Assembly: GCA_016195405.1 (NCBI GenBank)
Contig: JACPZP010000115.1
Location: 1 to 41,274, forward strand
DNA: 41,274 bases
DNA from: Planctomycetota bacterium
GTDB lineage: Bacteria > Planctomycetota > Planctomycetia > Gemmatales > Gemmataceae
Reading direction: 5' to 3'
Made by a program: the position numbers and the translations under genes. Numbering within the stretch: the stretch's first letter is position 1; every line of letters starts with the position of its first letter. The notes beneath the pieces were generated by a model. The model saw only the letters and a list, made by a program, of their open reading frames with translations, searched no databases and was not told where the DNA came from. Positions 17,671-27,500 of the stretch are shown in pieces.

Positions 17671-18948
17671 ATGATTCACGACCGGCTGACGCGCGATCTC
17701 TTTGCCGAGATTTGCCGAATTCCCTTCATCGACCCGCATTCCCACATCGATCCGCGCCGGCCGGTGTCCCGCAGCCTCGACGACATACTCGGCTACCATT
17801 ACTACACCGAGCTGGCTCATTCCGCTGGCATGGATCAAGCACCTTTGGCGGCCGACGCCGACCCCAAGGAGCGCGTTCGCTCGATCCTGGCTCATCTCGA
17901 TCGCATCGACAACACCTCTCAATACAGCTGGTTCTTGGAGATCGCCCGCACCTTTCTCGGCTTCAAAGGTGACCGCGTGACCGAAAAGGACGCCGACGCC
18001 CTATGGGACGCGGGCCAGCGCGTCTTCCGCCAGCCGGATTGGGAACACAAGGTTTTGCACGCCTCGAACCTTGAGAAAATCTTCCTGACCAACGATTTTG
18101 ACGATCCGCTTGAAGGCTTTGACAAGTCCCGATACGTCCCGTGCCTGCGTACCGATGATGTGGTTTTCCATCTCGACAATCCCCAGGTGCGCGAGCGCGT
18201 AAGGCGAGCGACTGGCATCGAGCCGCTCGACGCGCAAACGCTGGACAACGTTCTCGGTCGGTTTTTCGAGCGCTTCACCAAGAATGGCGCGAAAGCCTGC
18301 GCGATCTCGTTGCCTCCGTCGTTCGCGCCGCGGCCTGTTGACCGCGGCGACTTCTCCCGAGCACTGGCTGAGTTCCAGACCGAGGAGGCCGGGGCCGCCG
18401 CCGGCTATCTCGTGTCCCATGGCGTATTCTGGGCGTTGGCCGAGCACTGTCGCCGATTTCGGCTGCCGTTCGACTTGATGATCGGCGTCAACCGCGCGGT
18501 TTATCCCGGCGGCGTTCACCAGGGGCGGGACTTGTTCGACCAGCGAACCTCTTTGATCCAGTACGCTGAGTTGTTCAACGCTTTCCCCGAGGTGACCTTT
18601 TGCGTCTCGGTGCTTTCCAGCGGCCAAAACCAGGAGCTGGTGAGCTACTGCTGGATCTTCCCCAACGTGATAACGAGCGGCCACTGGTGGTACTCCAACG
18701 TGCCGGCTTACATTACGCAGGATTGCCGGGCCAGGCTGCAGGCGGCGCCCAAGACCAAACAGCTCGGCTACTACAGCGACGCCTACAAGCTCGAGTTCGT
18801 GCTACCCAAGTACAACATGTACCGCCGCGTTCTAGCGCAGATCCTGGCCGACGACTTCGTCCGCCCGGGAGTCTACACGGAGACACAAGCCGTCGATTTG
18901 GCCCGAATGTTGCTGCGCGACAATGCGCGGCGGATTTTCGGAGTTTAG
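17671..18948 (+). CDS. Uronate isomerase (UxaC)-like protein of the amidohydrolase superfamily
   Basis: A 425-residue TIM-barrel metal enzyme. The metal-binding HxH lies at FIDPHSHIDP; downstream are LTNDFDDPLEGF, LPFDLMIGVNRAVYPGG, VLSSGQNQELVSYCWIFPNV, SGHWWYSN and GYYSDAYKLEFVLPKYNMYR, an order matching glucuronate isomerase-type proteins. UxaC interconverts glucuronate/galacturonate and the keto forms, but planctomycete paralogues of this group are poorly tested, so another hydrolase function is possible. It is a little shorter than E. coli UxaC. ATG 17671 has only a weak ribosome site. No uronate pathway genes are adjacent. Its stop overlaps the convergent HTH gene by 4 bases. Confidence 0.75.
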   Translation: MIHDRLTRDLFAEICRIPFIDPHSHIDPRRPVSRSLDDILGYHYYTELAHSAGMDQAPLAADADPKERVRSILAHLDRIDNTSQYSWFLEIARTFLGFKGDRVTEKDADALWDAGQRVFRQPDWEHKVLHASNLEKIFLTNDFDDPLEGFDKSRYVPCLRTDDVVFHLDNPQVRERVRRATGIEPLDAQTLDNVLGRFFERFTKNGAKACAISLPPSFAPRPVDRGDFSRALAEFQTEEAGAAAGYLVSHGVFWALAEHCRRFRLPFDLMIGVNRAVYPGGVHQGRDLFDQRTSLIQYAELFNAFPEVTFCVSVLSSGQNQELVSYCWIFPNVITSGHWWYSNVPAYITQDCRARLQAAPKTKQLGYYSDAYKLEFVLPKYNMYRRVLAQILADDFVRPGVYTETQAVDLARMLLRDNARRIFGV

Positions 18949-19553
18949 ATCGTTTGGCCCGGCACGCCGCGATCCTTATAAGGCTGAATCTTCTCGTAGA
19001 GCAACTCGACGAGCTTCTCAAGAAAGTCGATGTACTCGGTCCCGGCGACCGCTGCGACTTTTTCGAGGAGCCGCCGCCTCCGTTCCATCAACTCCACGAA
19101 GTGGGCGACGCCGAACTTCGTGAGCGGGCCACCCGTTCCTTGCAGCGACAACAACTCTTCCGTTTCCTGCGGCGTGAGCTTTGCGGCTCTTTCGGGATTT
19201 CGCTCGAACCAAGCCATCAACTCAGGTTGCGTCGCCTGATCGAATAACTGCCGTTGTGCATCGGCCTCGCCCGGCTGCGAGCGCATGCGGGAAATTAGGC
19301 GTTCAACCGGCCAATCGCGCAGCTCGCCCACCGTTAAACCCAGAGCGCGGGCGCAGGCGGCGACGGTGGCGTTGTGCAGACGGCGGCGGCCTCCTTGAAA
19401 GATGTGCCGCACTGTCAGACGGTTCAAATCGGCGCTGCGAGCGAATTCATCCTGGTTCCAGCCCCGCTCCTGAACCAGCCGGGCGATCTTGGCGCACAGG
19501 GTGCAGGCTACCAAGGTGTTGGCTCTCAAGCTGTCAGCCCCATCGTTGACCAT
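18945..19553 (-). CDS. Cro/CI (XRE)-type helix-turn-helix regulator with C-terminal extension
   Basis: A 202-residue protein. Residues about 18-75 are an XRE-type DNA-binding domain (KIARLVQERGWNQDEFA, LNRLTVRHIFQGG, NATVAACARALGLTVGEL). Residues about 85-200 form a helical region with no clear family (LMAWFERNPERAAKL, FVELMERRRRLLEKV, YIDFLEKLVELLYEKI), perhaps for dimerisation or ligand sensing. ATG 19553 is taken as the start. Targets are unknown. Its end overlaps the stop of the convergent isomerase gene by 4 bases, so the transcripts are antisense there. Confidence 0.78.
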   Translation of the reverse strand: MVNDGADSLRANTLVACTLCAKIARLVQERGWNQDEFARSADLNRLTVRHIFQGGRRRLHNATVAACARALGLTVGELRDWPVERLISRMRSQPGEADAQRQLFDQATQPELMAWFERNPERAAKLTPQETEELLSLQGTGGPLTKFGVAHFVELMERRRRLLEKVAAVAGTEYIDFLEKLVELLYEKIQPYKDRGVPGQTI

Positions 19554-19629
19554 GAGTGGATTGTAAAGTCCGCCCTAGCCGGGGAAAAGGTTGGTAGTTC
19601 GGCTTGCCGGGAGAACGTGAACCGGCATA

Positions 19630-20028
19630 ATGTCAGATTGTGATTCCAATAGCTCGCCCACGTCATCGCCCGCAGCAAGGATCGTCAACGTGAGTGGACC
19701 AATGGAGGAATTCACGGAAAAGCGGCGGAGTGAGCGCTTTCCCGTCAACGTCGATTCCAAATGCGACTTCGCATCTCCCGTGCTCGAAGACTTCGGTCCC
19801 GTCAAGGTCAAGAACCTGTCCACGGACGGCATCGGCCTGTTCACCGGCCATTACCTAGAGCCCGGGTTCTTGATGGCCGTCAACTTAGTGAATCTAGACA
19901 AGAAGTTCTCCAAGACGTTTCTCGTTCGCGTCGTCCATTGCACTGCCCAGACCGGCGGCAACTTTTTGGTGGGCGGGACCTTCAACGTTCCGCTCACCTA
20001 CGAAGAGCTTTGCATTCTGGTGATGTGA
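19630..20028 (+). CDS. PilZ-domain protein, possible c-di-GMP receptor
   Basis: A 132-residue protein, nearly all one PilZ domain. The c-di-GMP signature is present: the arginine box KRRSERFPV and the NLSTDGIGL motif, which matches (D/N)xSxxG. It could therefore respond to cyclic-di-GMP. ATG 19630 gives the longest form; GTG 19690, preceded by AGGA, and ATG 19702 are alternatives that would remove a low-complexity N-terminus. Partner and output are not evident from the neighbours. Confidence 0.85.
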   Translation: MSDCDSNSSPTSSPAARIVNVSGPMEEFTEKRRSERFPVNVDSKCDFASPVLEDFGPVKVKNLSTDGIGLFTGHYLEPGFLMAVNLVNLDKKFSKTFLVRVVHCTAQTGGNFLVGGTFNVPLTYEELCILVM

Positions 20029-20172
20029 GCGCACGCCTTACGGCAGGTCACGCCTTGCGGCAAGTCATGCATGGCCTCCAACACCTTGCCGCCGCCAAAG
20101 CCGATCATATGATTAGGCGAAAATGCGATTCCTTCCCTGGGAAAAGTACGTCCCAAGGCTTGGCGGTTGAAA

Positions 20173-21006
20173 ATGGAAATGGAACGGAACGAACGCGTCG
20201 AGAGCGGTGAGAAGCTTTTCGTCATCGGCATGGTCGTCAGCTTCGTGACCGAGGTCGCTTACACGACAGCCTCGGTGCTCGAAGGCGTTTGGGGTGGGTT
20301 CTTCCTTGGACTGATCGGCGCCCTCATCGTCCTGCGCCTCGCCAACTGGCTATACACCGGCAACAACGTCGCCCTCAAGTGGATGCTCGGTTGGACCGCC
20401 TTGCAACTCACCCTTGCCCTGGCCGCCTGGGCTCTCCTGAGCGCCACGTCGGGCCGCGACAGCGTGGCCCACGCCCTTGGTTACGGCATCTCGTGGGTTC
20501 CGCTCGGCAAGCTGGCGGCCTATGCGATTCTAGGCGCGATCTTGATGAGCCCAAGCGTCCGCGCCTTCCTTTTCCTGAGAGGCGGCGGCGAGCTAACGGA
20601 CATCAAGGAAAAGCTTCCGCCGACTCTCACTGGCAAGACCCTGCCTCTTAGTCCGGCCGAAACTCAGACCGTCGCCGGCCTGGCCAATTTGTTGAAGTGG
20701 GCAAGCTGGTCACTCATCGCGGTCGGCGTGCTGCGGCTATGCCTTGGCGGGAAGCTGTACTCAAATGAGCCGGATTGGATCAAAGCCGCGCCTGCCTTGG
20801 TTGAAGGATTCGTGACGCTGCTCGTGGGCGTGTTGCTTTTGGGCCCCTCGGGCGCGTTCGATTTTCTGAAAACAAAAAGCACCGACACCACCTATTTGAT
20901 GAGTGCGCTCGAACAATTGGGCTCGTTTTATCAGAAGCAAGGGGTTTTGCTGGCCCTCGTAGCTATGGTGGTTTTCGGGGCACTTGTCATCCGTTTGCTT
21001 GGTTAA
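20173..21006 (+). CDS. Multi-pass membrane protein of unknown function (larger paralogue)
   Basis: A 277-residue protein with about seven hydrophobic segments. The first half has four membrane helices (KLFVIGMVVSFVTEVAY, GGFFLGLIGALIVLRL, LGWTALQLTLALAAWALL, LAAYAILGAILM). A soluble loop follows, then LSPAETQTVAGLANLLKWASW and three more helices. The C-terminal half closely parallels the next gene in motif order. ATG 20173 is used; TTG 20167 and ATG 20179 are also possible. I do not recognise a characterised family. It forms a two-gene unit with the next gene (17-base gap). Confidence 0.65.
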   Translation: MEMERNERVESGEKLFVIGMVVSFVTEVAYTTASVLEGVWGGFFLGLIGALIVLRLANWLYTGNNVALKWMLGWTALQLTLALAAWALLSATSGRDSVAHALGYGISWVPLGKLAAYAILGAILMSPSVRAFLFLRGGGELTDIKEKLPPTLTGKTLPLSPAETQTVAGLANLLKWASWSLIAVGVLRLCLGGKLYSNEPDWIKAAPALVEGFVTLLVGVLLLGPSGAFDFLKTKSTDTTYLMSALEQLGSFYQKQGVLLALVAMVVFGALVIRLLG

Positions 21007-21023
21007 AGGATTGAGGTTGACTG

Positions 21024-21398
21024 ATGGCCGCTCCCACCGAACCGCCGTTTGAATTCACGACCGAGCAAGATCAGTCGCTCGCCGCCATCGCCTTGGCCAT
21101 GAAGCTGCTGGCTGTGGTGCTCTTAGGATTGGCTGCGGTCCGGATCGCATTCGGAGTGATTGAAATCTTCACCAGTTCCTGGGCCGGCCTTTGGTACATC
21201 GTTGAAGGATTGGCAACGGGTTTCATGGGTCTGGTGCTGCTGGCCGGCGCCACGGACACCCAATTTATCGTCGACACCACCGGCTATGACAAGCCGCATC
21301 TGCTCAACGCGTTCACCAGCCTAGCCGTCTTTTACAAAGTGCAAATCGGCCTGGCACTGTTCATCGGCGTCATCGTCCTGTTGCGGATTCTTTTCTAA
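21024..21398 (+). CDS. Small membrane protein, paralogue of the C-terminal half of the preceding gene
   Basis: A 124-residue protein with three to four membrane helices. It matches the last 120 residues or so of the previous protein in layout: an EQDQSLAAIALAMKLLAV start parallel to AETQTVAGLANLLKWAS, a VEGLATGFMGLVLL segment parallel to VEGFVTLLVGVLLL, and LNAFTSLAVFYKVQ parallel to MSALEQLGSFYQKQ. The pair probably arose by duplication and may form a heteromeric complex. GAGG lies 7 bases before ATG 21024. It converges with the DUF58 gene 6 bases away. Function unknown. Confidence 0.65.
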   Translation: MAAPTEPPFEFTTEQDQSLAAIALAMKLLAVVLLGLAAVRIAFGVIEIFTSSWAGLWYIVEGLATGFMGLVLLAGATDTQFIVDTTGYDKPHLLNAFTSLAVFYKVQIGLALFIGVIVLLRILF

Positions 21399-21404
21399 AG
21401 TGGG

Positions 21405-22304
21405 TCATTTCGACCGCGTCATCCGATGTGCCAGGTAGCTCGATAGCGCCACGTTCATTGGCGTGTCGGTGCGAAGCTGCACGTAGTCGATGTTCTGGTC
21501 CCTGCAGCCGCGCTGAAGCGTGTGCAGAAATGCGCCGAATTGCTCGAGATAGCTTTTGCGCAGCGAGCGTGGATCGGTCAGCAGCTCTGGATATTGCTCG
21601 AGGCCACGAAACAGCGTCGCCTCTTGAAAGGGAAAGCTCAACTCGGCCGCATCGAGGATGTGCCAAAGCACGACCTCGTGCCGCTTGTGCCTCAGGTGCT
21701 TGAAGCCGTCGAGCACGTCTTGCACTTCATCGAACAGATCGCTGAGAACGAAAACCAACGCCCGGCGATTGAGCCGCTCGGCCAGGTCGTGAAACAAGGG
21801 CGCCATCAGCGATTTCTCGCGGCCGACGCCCTCGTTCATGACGTTGATGAGTTCCTTCAAGTGCGACGGCTGGCTCGACGGCTTGCGGAATGCCCGCACC
21901 TGCGAGTCAAAGGTCACGAAGCCCACGCTGTCCGCCTGGTGCAGCACGAGGTAAGCGAGGGCAGCGGCCGCGGTGCAAGCGTAATCGTACTTGTTCATCC
22001 CGTCGTTGGAGCCGTAGCGCATCGAATCGGAAACGTCGAGAAAGATCCAGCAGATGAGGTTGGTCTCTTCCTCGTATTGCTTGAGGAAGAACTTGTTGGT
22101 GCGGCCATAAACTTTCCAGTCGACGTGCTTGATGTCGTCGCCAGGTACATATTCACGATGCTGGGCGAACTCCACGGAGAAGCCGTGGTAGGGGCTCTTG
22201 TGCATGCCGGAGAGGTAGCCCTCCACGACGAGCCGGGCTTTGAGCTCCAGGCTGCGAATCTTGGCGAGCGTCAGCGGTTCGAGGTAGCGTTTGGGGTCGT
22301 CCAT
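21405..22304 (-). CDS. DUF58 (vWA-like) protein, MoxR partner
   Basis: A 299-residue DUF58 protein. The family core is clear: GFSVEFAQHREYVPGDDIKHVDWKVYGRTNKFFLKQYEEE, then a vWA-type fold with the MIDAS-like DVSDSM (LDVSDSMRYG) and VFVLSDLFD. DUF58 proteins are regularly encoded with MoxR AAA+ ATPases, which may help metal insertion or complex assembly. Here the MoxR gene is upstream on the same strand, but a Uma2 gene lies between. Family confident, specific client unknown. Confidence 0.9.
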   Translation of the reverse strand: MDDPKRYLEPLTLAKIRSLELKARLVVEGYLSGMHKSPYHGFSVEFAQHREYVPGDDIKHVDWKVYGRTNKFFLKQYEEETNLICWIFLDVSDSMRYGSNDGMNKYDYACTAAAALAYLVLHQADSVGFVTFDSQVRAFRKPSSQPSHLKELINVMNEGVGREKSLMAPLFHDLAERLNRRALVFVLSDLFDEVQDVLDGFKHLRHKRHEVVLWHILDAAELSFPFQEATLFRGLEQYPELLTDPRSLRKSYLEQFGAFLHTLQRGCRDQNIDYVQLRTDTPMNVALSSYLAHRMTRSK

Positions 22305-22332
22305 GGGGCAGGCTCTTGCTACGTCGGCGTTG

Positions 22333-23148
22333 TCACTGTTTCTGCTGGAGTTGTGCTTTCAATCGAGCATTTTCGGCCTCGGCGGCTTCGGCGCGTTGTT
22401 TCTCAGCGTCGGCTCGTTGTTTCTCCGCGTCGGCTCGTTGTTTCTCCGCGTCGGCTCGTTGGCGCTCTGCTTCGGTTTGCTTTTCGGCGGCCTGAGTGTA
22501 AGTCGGAACCACGTTGCCTTGAGCGTCGAAAAAGCGGAGCCAAGTCATGTCCCGAGTCATATGAACTCCAACCCATTTTCCGAGCCACAAGCTTAACTCT
22601 TCGCACCAGAGCCAATCCTTGTCATTGGCAACCATAGGCTGATAGACGCCGTTTTTTAGCCGCCAACCGAAGAGTTCCTTCGTATCGGGGTCGTAGCAGT
22701 AGTATTCGTGCGTGTGAAAAGTCTTTTCGTAGATAGCCTTTTTGGTGCTCAAATCTTCGTGCCTGGTGGTCGCGGACATCAGTTCAACAATGACATCGGG
22801 ATAGCGACCCTTCTCTTTCCAGATGGCCCAGTAGGGCCGTATCGGCTCGCGCTGGACATTCTTCACGAAGAAAAAGTCCGGGCCGCGGAAATCCTTGTTC
22901 CGGACCTGTTCCTCGCTGAAGTAAATGAACATGTTGCCGCTGCAGTAGTAGTCGTTCCGCTCACCCATGGCGGAGTAAACCGATTCAATAAGCAGATTCA
23001 TCGCCAGACGGTGCCAATCGCTTTCCAAGGGTTCACCATCCGTTTCGATCAAATCGACCGGGGGATAGGGGAAGACATCGGGTGGCTCAGGCATCTTGGC
23101 CGGAAGCGGCGCCGCCGGCGCTACGCCCATCGTGGTCTGCGTTTCCAT
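22333..23148 (-). CDS. Uma2-family (DUF820) PD-(D/E)XK nuclease-like protein with repetitive coiled-coil tail
   Basis: A 271-residue protein. Residues about 45-200 are a Uma2 domain, with the nuclease-like core GPDFFFVKNV, GRYPDVIVELMSATTRHEDLSTKKAIYE, and HEYYCYDPDTKELFGW. The C-terminus is a charged coiled coil made of 7-residue units EKQRADA, encoded by 21-base tandem repeats. Uma2 genes are greatly expanded in planctomycetes and cyanobacteria; their biological role is unclear. ATG 23148 is chosen because GGAGG lies 5 bases upstream; a start at 23160 is less likely. It interrupts the usual MoxR-DUF58 neighbourhood. Confidence 0.85.
   Translation of the reverse strand: METQTTMGVAPAAPLPAKMPEPPDVFPYPPVDLIETDGEPLESDWHRLAMNLLIESVYSAMGERNDYYCSGNMFIYFSEEQVRNKDFRGPDFFFVKNVQREPIRPYWAIWKEKGRYPDVIVELMSATTRHEDLSTKKAIYEKTFHTHEYYCYDPDTKELFGWRLKNGVYQPMVANDKDWLWCEELSLWLGKWVGVHMTRDMTWLRFFDAQGNVVPTYTQAAEKQTEAERQRADAEKQRADAEKQRADAEKQRAEAAEAENARLKAQLQQKQ
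22391..22474. repeat. 21-bp tandem repeat, four units, inside the Uma2 gene
   Basis: Units 22391-22411, 22412-22432, 22433-22453 and 22454-22474. The two middle units are identical; the outer ones have diverged. Each encodes seven residues of a coiled-coil tail (EKQRADA type), so changes in copy number keep the frame. Confidence 0.85.
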
Positions 23149-23190
23149 AAGGACCTCCACTCGGTTTGCAGCTGGGCGAGGCCGTCATGC

Positions 23191-23207
23191 ACCCGGTCGC
23201 GCTAACC
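23191..23207. repeat. Remnant of the GGTTAGCGYGACCG repeat family
   Basis: On the minus strand this reads GGTTAGCGCGACCGGGT, matching the core of the elements at 3414 and 6601. The complementary arm has decayed. It lies in the MoxR-Uma2 gap. Confidence 0.5.
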
Positions 23208-23222
23208 ACATGCGGATGCTAA

Positions 23223-24443
23223 TCACATTGCCACAGCCCCGACGGCAGCTTTGCCGCGCGCCAAAATCTCCTCATTGGGATCGCGGGGAATGATCTCCGC
23301 CAAACGGCGTACGATGTCGTCGGGCTTGATGCCTTCGGCTTCGGCGTTGAAGTTCGTGATGATCCGGTGCCGCAACACCGGGTTGGCGACGGCGCGAATG
23401 TCTTCGCAGGAGACGTAATAGCGCCCGTGCAGCACCGCCCGCGCCTTGGCCCCCAGCACCAGATTCTGCGTCGCCCGCGGCCCGGCGCCCCAGGTGACGT
23501 AATCGCGGATAAAGGCCGGGACCTCGCCCTTTTCCTTGCGCGTCAGGCGGGTAAACTTCATGGCGTAACGGATGACGTACGGCGCCACCGGCACCTTGCG
23601 GACAATGTCTTGCATTTCGAGAATGTCGGTGGCCGACAGCACGCGGTCAATCTCGGGCACGCTCGTGGTCGTGGTCATTTCAACGATTTTGAACTCCTCC
23701 TCTTCCTCCGGGTAATCGACCACGACGTTAAACATGAATCGGTCTTGTTGCGCTTCCGGCAGCGGATAGGTTCCTTCTTGTTCGATGGGATTCTGCGTGG
23801 CCAGCACGAAGAACGGATCGGGAAGCTTGTGCCGGGTGCCGCCGACGGTGACTTGCCGTTCCTGCATCGCTTCCAAGAGGGCGGCCTGGGTCTTGGGCGG
23901 CGTGCGATTGATCTCGTCGGCGAGAATGACGTTCGAGAAAAGCGGGCCATGCAAAAACTTGAACAAGCGCTGCCCGGTGCTCTTGTCTTCCTGCAAAACC
24001 TCGGTTCCCGTGATGTCGGACGGCATCAAGTCGGGCGTGAACTGAATGCGGCTGAAGCTGAGGTTCAATGCATCCGCGAGCGTGCGAATCATCAAGGTCT
24101 TGGCCAATCCGGGGACGCCCACCAAGAGACAGTGTCCGCGCGCGAAGATAGCAATCAGCAGTTCCTCGATGACGCGCTCCTGGCCCACGATTGCTTTGTT
24201 GAACTCCTTCTTGATGCGGCGATAGCCGTCGTTGAGGCGCTCGATGGCCGACAGGTCTCCCTCGATTTTCGGCCATTTGCCCACCTCGCCGACCGCGAGC
24301 GTCGGTTCGGCTTCGGCAACGACCGCCGGCTGGTCCGCCGAAACCCAGGCGCCGCAGGCACAAAGGCGCTTGCCGCCGGGTGGAACTTGAAGCTGGGTAT
24401 TGCACTTGAAACAACGGATGAAGACGGGAGCATCGCTTTTCAT
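23223..24443 (-). CDS. MoxR-family AAA+ ATPase with N-terminal zinc-ribbon-like segment
   Basis: A 406-residue AAA+ protein. The N-terminal 35 residues hold four cysteines (RCFKCNTQL and LCACGAW), a likely small zinc ribbon. The ATPase core has Walker A GVPGLAKT, Walker B ILADEINRTPPK, LLEAMQERQVTVGG and the sensor-1 region FVLATQNPIEQEGTYPLPEAQ. MoxR proteins are chaperone-like ATPases that work with DUF58/vWA proteins. The PQQ-propeller gene (stop at 24536) lies upstream and the DUF58 gene downstream, all on the same strand. Confidence 0.93.
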   Translation of the reverse strand: MKSDAPVFIRCFKCNTQLQVPPGGKRLCACGAWVSADQPAVVAEAEPTLAVGEVGKWPKIEGDLSAIERLNDGYRRIKKEFNKAIVGQERVIEELLIAIFARGHCLLVGVPGLAKTLMIRTLADALNLSFSRIQFTPDLMPSDITGTEVLQEDKSTGQRLFKFLHGPLFSNVILADEINRTPPKTQAALLEAMQERQVTVGGTRHKLPDPFFVLATQNPIEQEGTYPLPEAQQDRFMFNVVVDYPEEEEEFKIVEMTTTTSVPEIDRVLSATDILEMQDIVRKVPVAPYVIRYAMKFTRLTRKEKGEVPAFIRDYVTWGAGPRATQNLVLGAKARAVLHGRYYVSCEDIRAVANPVLRHRIITNFNAEAEGIKPDDIVRRLAEIIPRDPNEEILARGKAAVGAVAM

Positions 24444-24535
24444 GGGGTGCGCTCAACGGTGGTTGCACTCAAGGTGGAGAATCGACGCATCCAAATCATC
24501 CTAATGGAAGCCGGCTAAGAGGTCACGGGGAAGTT

Positions 24536-27500
24536 TCAATCCTTGGCGGACGAACGATAAATCCAGGTCTTGTCGTCGCAGCCCGCAACCAAAGAATGGG
24601 GCAGGATTTGCAGGTTGATCGGGCCGCGTCCGTGAGTCAGCACCAAGCGCTGGACCAGCCGGCCGTCTTTGGGGTCAACAAGGCAGATTGCTTGCTCCTG
24701 CGGAGGCATGCGGTCTTTGGTCAGCGCCATCGCCCATGAGAGCCCCGAGCCGCCAAAAGGTAGCCACGGCCACCGAAGCGCATTGCTGGGATGGATCACA
24801 AGAATCGAATCCGTTCGATGGGTATGCCAGGTGCCACAATTGCCGGGAAGCGCTCGTTCCCAGATTTGTTTTCCGGTCGTTAGCGAGCGGGCCAGAAGCC
24901 GGTTCGCAGACACAAAGTAGATGGCCTCGCCGTCGAAGGAGGCCGTGCAAAGGTCATGACTGCCCGCAAGGCCGACCGACCACAATGACCGTCCGGTCGC
25001 CGGGTCCAGGCGGACAAGGTCGGGGCCGATGTTTCGCGGGATCAGCGCAAACAAGCCTTTCTCGCGCAGGAGGATTTGCGGTAGTTCGCCCGTAAGGGAA
25101 GTCGGCGCGGGTGGCTCGAACAGCCAAATCGTGCGGCCCGTCGATGGTTGAATCAGGCGAACCCGCCCTTCTGGATCGGCAAGAGCGATCCGGTCCTCGT
25201 CCAATGCGGCAGGCGGCGACGGCCAAGGATCTTTTGCCGTCGTTGTTTCACAGACTGTCATTCCGGTGCGGCTGTCTAACACGAAGAGCCTGCCCGAGTT
25301 GGTCTGCAGAATGACGAAGCGATTGCCTGCGTGGAAATGTGGATGAAAAAGCCCGCCTTCCAATGGGCGGATTTCGCCTCCAGGCGCCACAAAGTGCCAA
25401 GCGGGCAGGCCAGTAGCGGGATCGAGCGCAATCAAATTGCGCTGTTCTTGCAAGAAGAACAGCAAGCGCTCATTAAGCTGAAACGCCGAAAAACAATCCC
25501 TTCCTGATGAGTCTTCAAAGCGCCACGCCAATGCGCCGTCAAGAATCCTGTGTGCCTCAACGCCGCCTGGTCCGCCGACCAACACGAGGTCATTAAAGCG
25601 ATCGGCCCAAGTGGGAGATCTAACGACTGACTTTTGTTGCCAACTCAGCGGCTTGTCGCCTAATGCAATGCATGCGAGGCCGGAGGCCTGCTGAACCAAC
25701 ACCGTAGCGCTTAAAGTCGCCTTCGAACTTGCCCACCGAAGAAGACGGGCAGGCAGAAGCACGTCAGATCTTTCGACTGGAAGGGCCAGAGAGGTTGGAG
25801 CAATGGAAGCGGAATCGTTTTTTCTTGCCGCGATGGCCTCGATCGGAAATACTTTCAACTTCCACGGGTTCCCGCTCCGTGTTTCCTTCTGGTCCTTGGC
25901 GCCGGTTGTCGACGGATCGTAAGCGGACGGAACGTAGACGACCAGTTCTTCCAGACCGGCGATAACCAGACAATCGTTCCCAAAGGACATGTTGCCAGGT
26001 ATCAAATTGCGCAACGAGGTCGGGTCGAAATAGATCGGATCATCGCCTTTTTCACTGCCCGGCCGCTCGGGAGTTCCGCTCAACAGGTGAATGGCCCGGT
26101 AGGGAAGTTGTGAATCCGTTGTCGGCCAAAGCATCCAATTGCCAAGGATCAGGCCTTTGCCAAGGCTGGGCAACGTCCCCACCGCCGGTTGTAGCCAAAG
26201 GTCGTCGCCTGTAGCCGCATCCAGCGCTTGCATGCCGCGCTGTTTGCCGTGCGATGTCGCCAGCACCAGGCGATCGCGAGCCACGCCGATAACGTGCACG
26301 ACCTCGGGCCCTTCGCGCTGCCAAATGAGCCTCCCTGAAGTCGGCTCAAGGCAAAAGACGCGATCGCTGTCTCGTGGCGCCGCATACAGTCGCCCGCCGG
26401 CGAACACACAAGGAGCCAAATCACGCGGCGAGCGCGAGCCATCGGCCGTCAACGACCCACGGCTGGGATAGCGGACCGCCCAGAGACATTGTCCGTTCCA
26501 CGGATCGAGGGCGATAATGGCTCCTGCGTGATTGGAGTAGATCAATTCAGCGGCCGTCATGGTCAGCAAATGCGGGCGGACGCGCGCGGTGGCGGTCGTG
26601 TCGAATTCGGCTGCGTCACAGATTTCACGCCACCAGCGCTGCCTCCCAGTGTGCGCGTCGAAACAGGCGACGGCCGTATGCGTCCTGCCGCCGTCGACGC
26701 GGCTAACCGCGACGAACACCTTGCCTGCCTCCGCTACAGGCGCTCCTTCGAAGACCGCGGGTTTGCCGTTTGGGGTTCGCGCACGCACGTGCCAGCGTAA
26801 TCGCGACTCGTTCGTTTTGGCAGCGGCATCGAGGCACACGAGGTAGCTAGCGGCTTCCTGGTCCTTATCCTCCTCTCTTACGGTGCCAATCGTCTGGCGC
26901 CCGAGGCTTGCGAAAATCAGCTTGTCCCAAGCAGACAGCGTGAAACGACCCTCTGCCGAATTGCCGGCTACAGGCTCTCGCAAGCCTGCGTCATGAAGGT
27001 GAAAGCGAAATGCGATCTTGCCCGTGAATAGGTGATAGGCGGCTATCGAACGGGAGTCCGCGATCAGTACCTGCTCACCGTTGATGATTGGATGAAACGC
27101 CACCCGACGAGTAAGATCGTCGAGCACGGGATTCCCGCGCGGAGTTCGGAGGGCGTCCGCGTCCGGCAATCGTGCCCGCCAAGTTGGGCCATCAAGCCAT
27201 GACTGCGACGATGGAAACGGCAGGGCGGGCTGGCTTCGTGACGATGAGCCGCCAAAGGTAGGCCAGTTCGCTGCGCTGGACGACGGTGTGCGTGCGGCGA
27301 CTTTGTCGATCCAACGCGCGGCGATGGGCGCCAAGAGCCCGCGTTCGCCGCCGAGCCGGCCCTCCGCCTTCGGAAATTCGTGTTGCCAGCGCGCAAGGTA
27401 TGTCCGCGCCTCCCTATGCCTGCCCATAAACGCCAGCGCAAGGACCTGTTTCGCTTGAATGAGGGCCACGTCAACGCGCGGATCGGGGAAAAGCAAGACA

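Noticed and set aside
22391..22474. 21-bp direct repeats as a CRISPR array
   Set aside because: Units are directly adjacent with no spacers and encode an in-frame coiled coil.
21522..22637. 371-residue plus-strand open frame
   Set aside because: Antisense to DUF58 and Uma2, both clear from motifs; no plausible domain in it.
23367..24518. 383-residue plus-strand open frame
   Set aside because: Antisense to the MoxR gene; composition rich in His, Arg and Gly without recognisable domains.
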